From positions 18,908,114 to 18,972,113 of the forward strand of contig NW_022145611.1 in assembly GCF_000002235.5 (NCBI RefSeq): 64,000 nucleotides of DNA, read 5' to 3'. The notes beneath the pieces were generated by a model. It was given only the letters and a program-made list of their open reading frames with translations, did no database searches and had not been told where the DNA came from. Shown here piece after piece: positions 56,386-64,000 of the stretch (within the stretch, counting starts at the first letter, position 1; every line of letters begins with the position of its first letter). Position numbers and translations under genes: made by a program. This stretch comes from Strongylocentrotus purpuratus. Its lineage: Eukaryota > Echinodermata > Echinoidea > Camarodonta > Strongylocentrotidae.

Positions 56386-57829
56386 CGGCATTATTTCTCT
56401 TACAACTTTACAAGTTATAACATGCAGCTAATGGTCAGATCTCTTCCCTTTGTACGAAATTTCTGGTCCAAGCCCGTATACATTCGCGTATGAGTATAAA
56501 CTTGAAAAAGCAGATAAAAATACAAACAATCAAATAAAATTCAATGCAGATCATTAAAGTTACGAAAATTAACGACAAATTAAAAGAAAGCTTTTAACAT
56601 TGCCTTGTGATGTAAACAATTTCCACTTCGTGTTTGTGATTTCTATAGATGTTGACGATCTTTCTTTGAAAATGTTATATTCATAAGTTGACAGCGTAAG
56701 ACGCAATGTGTAAGTTAGTATAGCTTCAGATTAGATTTTTTTTTCTTCGTTACACTCTCTGGTTAAATACATAAATCCATAAACTTACATGTATAAAGAA
56801 ACAGACAAGTTTCAGAAAATTGAACCAATCGTCACAATCACTTAACTTTATCTTACATAGACACTGTGTACGTATGTTATACAGAAACAAGACCATGTTT
56901 AACTACTTGGTGCAAATTACTACATGTCTTGTATTTTTTCGAACGAGCTGTTTTTTTATTGCGTTGATACCACGCTTATCAATGTAGGCGATTTTGCCTT
57001 AATATGCTCGCTCTAAAAATATAAATCTAATCTTCCTTTGCATACGCATTACTGAATCTGTATAGTGGATATGATCGTCGCAATGTAGTATAGTCAAATT
57101 GGAGTTTCCTTTGTTCGTTTGGACTAGTTTTCTTAAACATATGCAAGTATTATATCATTTTATGAACACTCGTGAATGCCAAAGGGAAAAACCGTTGCAA
57201 TCGACTGAACTTATTTTGTTCATTTTTTTTTGTCGCACCCATATCGCCTTTGTAGTTGATTAAAAGCTGAAATAAGGAAGTTCTTGAGCTCGAAAATATA
57301 TATCTTCACTGTTCTCACGCGGGGGGTGATGTCGAAATAGAAAATTGGCCACAAAACACAACTAAACTGTTCAGAATAAATTGCAGAAAGGAAAAAAGGC
57401 ATGAAGACCTTGTCAATCTCTTTACACAAGTGTACTTAACACTCCTCTTCAGAAGAGTAGAAACCTAGACCAGACCCCTCCCCCCTGATTAATGCTTCGC
57501 TTGAAGTTTTAGTTTCTTTTCTTTTTTAATGAAGTGCATTTAATTACATCTATTTGTTATGTGTGAGCTAGCTTTCCTCGTTGCTTTTTCATTAGTCCTC
57601 ACTGTGATGCACGTATATACGTGTGAGATTGTATACAACAACGTTATCTTGCAGCTGTATTGCTCGTTCAGGCAATCATTGTACAAGACAAACAAATGTA
57701 TGTTTTATCACCTTATGCCAATTGATATCTAGGCAAAATATCTGATACCTACAAGACTGTGACACCATTAACTATAACGTCGTATTGATCACGCAACTTT
57801 CCGTGACTCTTTTTCCCTACCCCCTTCTC
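56386..57829. other. No gene seen
   Basis: AT-rich sequence with no convincing exon; the minus frame at 57220-57429 has no family resemblance. Confidence 0.45.
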
Positions 57830-57905
57830 TCTCTCTCTCTCACTCTCTCTCTCTTTTCTCTCTCTCTCTCACTCTCTCTCTCTCTCTCTCTCTATCTCCC
57901 TTTCT
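57828..57905. repeat. (CT)n microsatellite
   Basis: Long CTCTCT run with CACTCT interruptions. Confidence 0.95.
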
Positions 57906-59046
57906 CATTATTTACTTATTAATTATACCTATCGTTTTAAGCTAACAAATAGCAGGCCCCACCTCGCACAGGTGATGTCAAGTCCAAGTAATCTTGTCCT
58001 ATACAATGTTACCGACCATGCACATCAACGTTTCTGTTTATTTGATGACTGTATGAAGTTTACAGCCCTAAACATGATCGCAAAGGACTTTCGAGAATTC
58101 AACTCAAGGGCAATTTCATTAACCTATTGTAAATTCCATAGGAATCATGTTTAGATTACGTAATACATCATTGTAATGCTCGAAAATGTCAATAGGTAAG
58201 GGCTAGGCCATTGGAATTGCCTTTTTCGAAAGTCCTTGCTATTTTGTTCCCAAAAGCGTTTGGGTCAGACAAAACATCAAATAAAACTATATTTTTAAGT
58301 CGATTGTGTTCATACTTCCATAACAAATTTTAAGAATATTAATTGGAACCATATGGGCCATAAACTAGAACTTCCAAATTAGCATGTACCCGTGTGAGAG
58401 ATGGAATCTAGCAAATAGCATGTAATCGGCCTTATATAGGGAAAGGGATCTTTTTGTAAACAACAAAATGTACCTTTAATTATTTCACTCTGTCTTATCA
58501 TTATTATTTTAGGTAGATATAGATGTACTTACGAAAGATTAGGAAAGGGGAAAGGGAGAGAGAAGAAATACAAGTAGGAAGAGAACAAACTACATATTTC
58601 CATGGTAATAACTTATAATTTACTATGATTAATCTATAACATTACATATCCATTCAAGTCATGTCGTTTAGTGGAAGCACCCGTAGACATGTCGATTATA
58701 CCTTACTATATCTAATTTTGACTTCATATTATTTATTGTGATTTAAATATGAATCTGAAAGTTTATTCCTCGAGTAACCTTATCTGGATTAACATGACTT
58801 TGACAAGTTGTCCTCGTGGTGCACTAAAAGTATTGCACGTAAACAGATTTCGACCTTCCCCTCTTTCCATATTTTTTTTCACGCTTCCGGAAACGCATTT
58901 TTTTGCTTGATCCAAACACAGAGATATCAATTTATGGAACCATTTTTTATAGACTGTAAATGCTAAACATAGTTACTTACTGATGATTCTGGAAACTGTA
59001 TTTAATAACATAATATTAATAAACAATCTCAGATTTACATGTGTGT
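57906..59046. other. No gene seen
   Basis: AT-rich; no exon or element boundaries could be supported. Confidence 0.45.
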
Positions 59047-59256
59047 GCACTGCAAATTCGTTGTGTAACGACTTTACACAACATTAGGTGGTTCACTCCT
59101 TAAACACGGGTTGCGTTAAGTCGTGTAATAAAACATTACACAACTTTACACAACGAATTTGCAGTGTAAAGTTGTGTAATTTTTATTTACACAACTTAAC
59201 ACAACCCCTGTGTAAGGAGTGAATCACCCAATGTTGTGTAAAGTCGTTACACAGTG
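59047..59256. mobile_element. Motif-array element, CACTG ends, TTACACAAC body
   Basis: CACTGCAAATTCG on the left, CGTTACACAGTG on the right. TTGTGTAA/TTACACAA occurs about ten times; GGTGGTTCACTCCTTA pairs with TAAGGAGTGAATCACC, so it folds back. An extra internal GAATTTGCAGTG copies the left end inverted. Confidence 0.75.
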
Positions 59257-59499
59257 ATAATTCTCGGTTTCGTTTTTTCTGGGACGCACTGTATATTCCT
59301 TTCTTTATTTTGTTTTGTTTTTGTTAAACGTCTATCTATCAAGCTATCTATCTTGTTAGATCTTTACTTTATACCTTTTTTCCCCTTCTTAATAGATAAA
59401 TTAAACCCTTGAGCATCACTATGGCTGGAAATGTACGCATGTTTATCTTGTTAAAACCATTATAAATTACCACTTGTTACTGTGAATATAATTATCATT

Positions 59500-59695
59500 T
59501 TCATTATCATTTACATTTGCATTTTCATTTACCTTTCAATTACATTTACATTTCAATTACATTTACATTTACATTTCAATTACATTTACATTTAATACCT
59601 TTCAATTACATTTACATTTTCTTTTACATTTACATTTACATTGTCTTTTACATTTACTTTTAAATTTGTAATTACATTTACATTTACATTTACGT
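59500..59695. repeat. TTTACA/TTACAT hexamer array
   Basis: ATTTACATTTACATTTCAATT-like units over about 190 bases, followed by an ATTATC-rich tract to about 59815. Confidence 0.9.
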
Positions 59696-59849
59696 TATCA
59701 TTATCATTATCACCATCATTATCATTATTATCATCATCACCATTATCCGTATCGTCACCATTAACATTATCATTATCATAATCATTATCATAATTATCAT
59801 TATTGATGATAGTTTAAAATAAATAATGCTACCATTATTATCGTCACTA

Positions 59850-60027
59850 CCAGGGCTCAAATTAATTTGTTGTCCACGGGGGCTCTTCCAAAAAAAAAAG
59901 AGAGCCCCCGCGAGCCTTCTCACGGGGGTTCTTTTAGTGCTGACGGGGGCTCTTATTTTAATACAAATTTCCATTGAATTGGTACTCATGAAACTCCTAA
60001 AGTCCTTGGTATTTTATCATTATCATT
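59850..60027. repeat. CAGGGCTCAAATTAATTT / ACGGGGGCTC repeat, copy 2
   Basis: Same strings in the same order as 56204-56385 (GTCCACGGGGGCTCTTCC, GAGCCTTCTCACGGGGG, AATTTCCATTGAATTGG). Confidence 0.8.
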
Positions 60028-60127
60028 TATTTAAGTCGACAATTTCCCTCTTAGAAATTTACTTATTAATTATTCGGAGCAACCTTATTTATATTCTTTC
60101 CAGTCTTGACCATATCCTTTCAAAACA

Positions 60128-60417
60128 CAGAGGCGGATCCAACTTTTTGCTAAGGGTGTGTGTGTGTGTGTGTGGGGGGGGGGGGGGGTAACCCAAATTC
60201 AATGTGGAGCATCGTCCACGAGCCGCGTAGTGGCGAGGCGATTTTCGTTTTTGCTATTTTGAACCCCCGTAAAAGATGTTTTCCTGGCATCTACTAACAT
60301 CTACTAATACTGTGTAGGTCTGAACACATGATAGCATTTTCTATGCACATCACATTTTCACTTGGCAGCCCAAGGGGGGAGGGGTTAAACCCCCTAAACC
60401 GCCTAGATCCGCCCCTG
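60128..60417. mobile_element. hAT-like MITE, CAGAGGCGGATCC ends
   Basis: Left CAGAGGCGGATCCA, right TAGATCCGCCCCTG. Contains (TG)n and poly-G. Flanks do not give a clean 8-bp duplication. Confidence 0.6.
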
Positions 60418-60800
60418 CAACATCTTTGGTGCATCTTCTTCTCAATATTAATTTACTGGTCGAGTTACATTATTTGCTGGCCTTTTAGAATAACCAGATT
60501 TCAGAGGATTCACACTTTTCACAACGAAACACTTCTCCATGTTTCAGTCCTTGCGCGATCGTCTCCAGCTCCAGCAGATATTGGGCGTCAGCGTGCACGC
60601 CGGTACTACCGGCGCAGTATAGCCACTGCTGAGGGCCGCACTAGTTGCACTGCTAGCTTCCGTTGTTTGTATCGGTAAACTCATAGAGATGGGAGAGAAA
60701 GCACCATCTAAGTTCCATTTCATTGGTTTAAGGTTTGTAAATTGATACTCAATATTGTGTGAAAGTTATATCAGAGAAGATAATCTTTATTTTATAATTC

Positions 60801-60910
60801 CACGGGGGCGATTTTTAATTTTTCAATCGCCCCCGTGAGCAACCTGACGGGGGCAATTATGGAGCCCACGGGGGCGAATCGCCCATCGCCCCCGTGTATT
60901 TTGAGCGCTG
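60801..60910. repeat. ACGGGGGCG repeat with hairpins, related to 56204
   Basis: CCACGGGGGCGATTTTTAAT pairs with AATCGCCCCCGTG; CACGGGGGCGAATCGCCC and TCGCCCCCGTGTATTTTGAG follow. The end CAAAATACACGGGGGCG is in the opposite orientation to copies 1 and 2. Confidence 0.6.
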
Positions 60911-61181
60911 GGTTTGATACTCTGAATAAGTGCACCACAACTTCTGGTTCTCTATATAGGTATATGAAGACTAACAATATGGTAGGGTAATTCTGCAATT
61001 TATGAATTGGCGCCAAAACAGTGCCCATTTTGCATGAGCGCGCATGCACACACGTATAAACTGCATATTATATAGGGATGCATGCAATCTCTATGGCAAG
61101 GAATTTATCACATGTTATTTATAACCGAGTGCGCGATCAGTGCCGCACTGCATAACGCGACGATTTTAAGTCTACCTATAT

Positions 61182-61455
61182 CAGTGGCGGATCCAGGGGG
61201 GGGGGGGGGGGGGAGGGGCCCGGGGGCCCGCCCCCCCCCCCCTTGAGAAAAAAATCATGCAAAATCACGCGATTTTTACCTTTTTGGGGGTTGGGCCCCC
61301 TCCCCCCCCCCCCCCCCCTGGCGCTCAAGGGGGGGGGGGGTGCAAATTTTAAAATTTTTACTGAGCGACTTTTCGGCCGGCGCGATTTTCAAATTTTCGG
61401 GAGCAAAAAAAAAAAGTTGGGCCCCCTCCCCTAAGAAATCCTGGATCCGCGCCTG
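61182..61455. mobile_element. hAT-type MITE, CAGTGGCGGATCCAGG ends
   Basis: Left CAGTGGCGGATCCAGG, right CCTGGATCCGCGCCTG, perfect 8-bp target duplication ACCTATAT at 61174-61181 and 61456-61463. 274 bp, mostly poly-G/poly-C and GGCCCCCTCCCC. Confidence 0.9.
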
Positions 61456-61846
61456 ACCTATATTCTGACATTTGCGTACAGATACTGAACATTTTAACTG
61501 TGAACTTACGCTATAAGTTAAAAACTTCAAATTGGTTAATAGAAAAGTGATTTCAATTAAGCCATTGAATCCCCAGTCACTTAGAAACGCGTCGGTAGCT
61601 TGGTCGGGCATGATGTGAAATAAAGCTTTTAGCCAAAGTACACTTTACTGGCACGTTACACATGACGTCACATGTAAACAACACTGTCTAAAAGCTCTCG
61701 TATAGTAAATTTAGCAGTCATTAAATTTTAAACAGCGAATGTTTAACAAAATTACTTTCGTTTCGAGCAACATTGCTCACAAAGCAGCGTTTTTACTGTG
61801 TGGAACCCTTATAAGCTACCTTACCACACATAATTATTGATCATCA

Positions 61847-62268
61847 TTAAAGATACTATGTCACTTTTGCAGCCAGCATCAAATTCTGTAGAACTTTGTA
61901 GAAATTATGAATATGTAATGTCCTATCTGTGAAATTTAAACATTAGCAGTGTCCTAGTATTCAAATATGCAAGGAAACCCATTTACCTTCTAGACTTCAC
62001 TGCCAGACACTAACTGACATCTCTTTTTCTTTGGTAATAACATGAGCTGTAACAGTTACATGAGCATTATTTTGTCTTCATCAATAACCCACTACTTGTA
62101 TAATGGCCAAAATTAAACTGATTGCATCTTTGTGCAGCACAAAACGTACGACCATTTGATAAAAGGGTCTGAAAATCAGACTATTACTTAGGTTATTGCA
62201 ATCACTTAAGTCGATTCGACAACTGAAGGTCGTTATGTTCCCACTAAAAGCCATTTTCAAGCCCTTTC
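61847..62268. mobile_element. TTAAAGGTA-family MITE, copy 3, right end missing
   Basis: TTAAAGATACTATGTCACTT then AGCATCAAATTCTGTAGAAC, and GGGTCTGAAAATCAGACTAT, aligned with 1928-2440. Similarity stops after TTTTCAAGCCCTTTC. Confidence 0.75.
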
Positions 62269-62329
62269 AATTTAACACTGTGAAATATACAATACAAATA
62301 GAATTAATGTTAATCCATACAAAATAATG

Positions 62330-62480
62330 ATCGACAATAGTGAGAAAAATTATGATGATAATTATAATAACAATATTGATGATGGTAATAATAATAATAA
62401 TAATGAAAAAACAAAACGATAATATTAATTAAAACGATAATTAATGACGAAATTAATGGAAGCAATTGAAAAAGAAATTT
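62330..62480. repeat. AAT-rich low-complexity tract
   Basis: AATAATAATAATAATGA runs and related strings. Confidence 0.85.
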
Positions 62481-62620
62481 ACTGGCACCAGTAAATTGAT
62501 ATCTGAATTAATGAATTACTGAAAATATTCTTGATATCAATTTAATAAATTGATATAAGACAAAAAGAAAAACATGAAGTTAATATTGAACTCATAACAT
62601 GTTTTTTGCACATACTTAAA

Positions 62621-64000
62621 TTAATGAAAACGAGGCATTATTTTTCGACAGAATTCTACTAAGTTTAAACGTGTTTTTACATTAATGGAGTTAAAAAGCT
62701 GATCCATTTTCAGTGTATTTGGTCTTTCAATGAAATATTTATCGATGAACAATTTTCTGTCTGAACGAAAGGTAAGGCAAACAAACAAGTAATGAAACTC
62801 ATCCCCAAGCGATTGTAAATTGCACAGCGTACATAGTTTCATTTCCCTTGGAGTATTTGAATATCTACCAGCTACAATCGGCCGGTAATGAATGCATGCC
62901 ACAGCGAAAACGTCTTAATATTGTCCGATTTCCTTTAATGAGATCGATTAAGTATCTTTCTTAACATAAAGAATGTTTAAAGATTTGATAATTAACACAA
63001 TGCGAATTATCGTACATACAAGCAGACCAATACTGAGCATGAGAATCTCTCAATCGACGTTCCACAGTTTGTTTGACCCACTCACAGCTAGTATTTTCAC
63101 AAATTTCCCATAGATTAGACCAGGCGCGTACACAGGGGGGGGGGGGGGGGGGTTTAAACCCCCTCTTTGGTATTTTTTTTTTGTGTAACCCCCCCCCCCC
63201 CCATTACCCCCATAAACCCCCCCCCCCTTTTGGATTTTTTTTTTATTTTTTTATTTTTAATTATTTAAAAAAAAAAAAAAATTCTCATGGCTGACCTAAA
63301 AAGGTGACATTACTCCCCCCAAATTTCGAGACCAAAGAAAAAAAAAGTGTCCTCTTACCCCCCCCCCCCGCTTATTCAGCGGTCGGCTGAGTCGTTGCGA
63401 TTTTTTTGGGACCCCCCCCCCCCAAAAAAAGGTGTCCTCTTACCCCCCCCCCCCCCCCCGCTTATTCAGCGGCTGGATGAGTCGTTGCGAAATTTTCTGC
63501 CCGATTTATAAATGTTAAAACCCCCTCCCCCCCCCCCCCCCCCCTTGAAAAAATCCTGCGTACGCGCCTGAATTAGACATCCCCATATTGTCCAGAGTCA
63601 GCTTTATTTTTTTAACCAAGGTGCCTAATATATTTTCTCAAAGAGTAATTTTAAGATAATATACACCTTACCAGAAAATTTATCTTGTCCACTATGTACA
63701 ATCCTACACCAGAAGTTTATCATTCTGCTTTCGATATATTTCTCAAGTTTAAGCCTCCCCAATTCACAAAGTACCATACAATTTGCAGTTGTTTTGTTGA
63801 CAGAAAGGGCTTGCTTACAAAATTTCATGTGGGAAATTTCAAGATCATGTAACACTTCAAATCTCCAAATCTCACTTCCATAGAATGCGCGTAGATAGAA
63901 ACTGCCCTTACCTGGCATTATACGCTTATTTCTTCAACCGGATAAATTCAGTATAACTAATAGAAACACCATTTACTTAGGCACAAGATCAAACATTTCC
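62621..64000 (-). mobile_element. LINE ORF2 C-terminal half, runs off right edge, split by a MITE
   Basis: On the minus strand FYGSEIWRFEVLHDLEISHM, VNKTTANCMVLCELGRLKLE and RMINFWCRIVHSG (63918-63640), then APWLKKIKLTLDNMGMSN, interrupted at 63570-63121; it resumes LWEICENTSCEWVKQTVERR, IVAGRYSNTPREMKLCTLCN, LGDEFHYLFVCLTF and RPNTLKMDQL. This is the order found in a LINE ORF2 family common in marine invertebrates: post-RT region, then a C-x2-C...H...C knuckle (CTLC, FHYLFVC). At least one stop and one frameshift break it in the window. Reverse-transcriptase core lies beyond base 64000. Confidence 0.85.
63121..63570. mobile_element. hAT-type MITE, CAGGCGCGTAC ends, copy 2, inside the LINE
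   Basis: Left CAGGCGCGTACACAGG, right CCTGCGTACGCGCCTG; flanking GATTAGAC (63113-63120) and AATTAGAC (63571-63578) match at 7 of 8. Same family as 7010-7577 with two rather than three internal units. Confidence 0.9.

Noticed and set aside
1-64000. Retroviral, LTR-type or Polinton fossils
   Set aside because: No gag, pol, integrase, capsid or envelope-like coding blocks and no paired long terminal repeats were recognised; the reverse-transcriptase pieces are all LINE type.

Overview
The window is eukaryotic: introns with GT/AG borders, single-exon retrocopy-like genes, LINE fragments and very many small non-autonomous DNA transposons. The host genes are animal-type (ESF1, a GT10 fucosyltransferase, a THAP protein). 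Intron-borne TTAAAGGTA, TTTCATAAAAC and CAGTGGCGGATC-ended repeats and long poly-C/poly-G runs suggest a marine invertebrate deuterostome, most likely an echinoderm such as a sea urchin. The phylum call is inference; the sequence alone does not prove it.

Layout. (1) 1-16568, minus strand: ESF1, a nucleolar ribosome-biogenesis gene. Ten exons have matching phases and encode about 665 residues; the 3' end lies beyond the left edge. Its introns are packed with MITEs and hairpin repeats, one of which starts at base +3 of an intron. (2) 16569-21068: no host gene; a hAT-type element with a perfect 8-bp target duplication and a broken LINE reverse transcriptase. (3) 21069-21839, minus: an intact 256-codon THAP-domain protein with a recent internal tandem duplication. 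(4) 21840-31422: repeats only, including a MITE with CCCTAA telomere-like filler, a long snapback palindrome, a nested hAT-like element in a minisatellite, and LINE and SINE tails. (5) 31423-36630, plus: last six exons of an unrecognised coiled-coil protein ending in a CaaX prenylation box. (6) 36631-49840: an imperfect tandem segmental duplication (about 39.2-44.2 kb) split by a 2.2-kb transposon, a motif-array element, and a 2.5-kb hAT-like element. (7) 49841-51109, plus: intact, intronless alpha-1,3-fucosyltransferase-like type II membrane protein. (8) 51110-64000: repeats, then a minus-strand LINE running off the right edge and itself interrupted by a hAT-like MITE.

The host genes show no shared pathway: one acts in rRNA processing, one probably in transcription, one in Golgi glycosylation, one is an unknown coiled-coil protein. 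The most unusual content is a set of inverted-repeat elements (about 8.4, 45.4, 51.8 and 59.0 kb, with a fragment near 55.9 kb) whose bodies are largely one short motif repeated on both strands, a different motif in each. No CRISPR, rRNA gene, retroviral, LTR or Polinton sequence was recognised.
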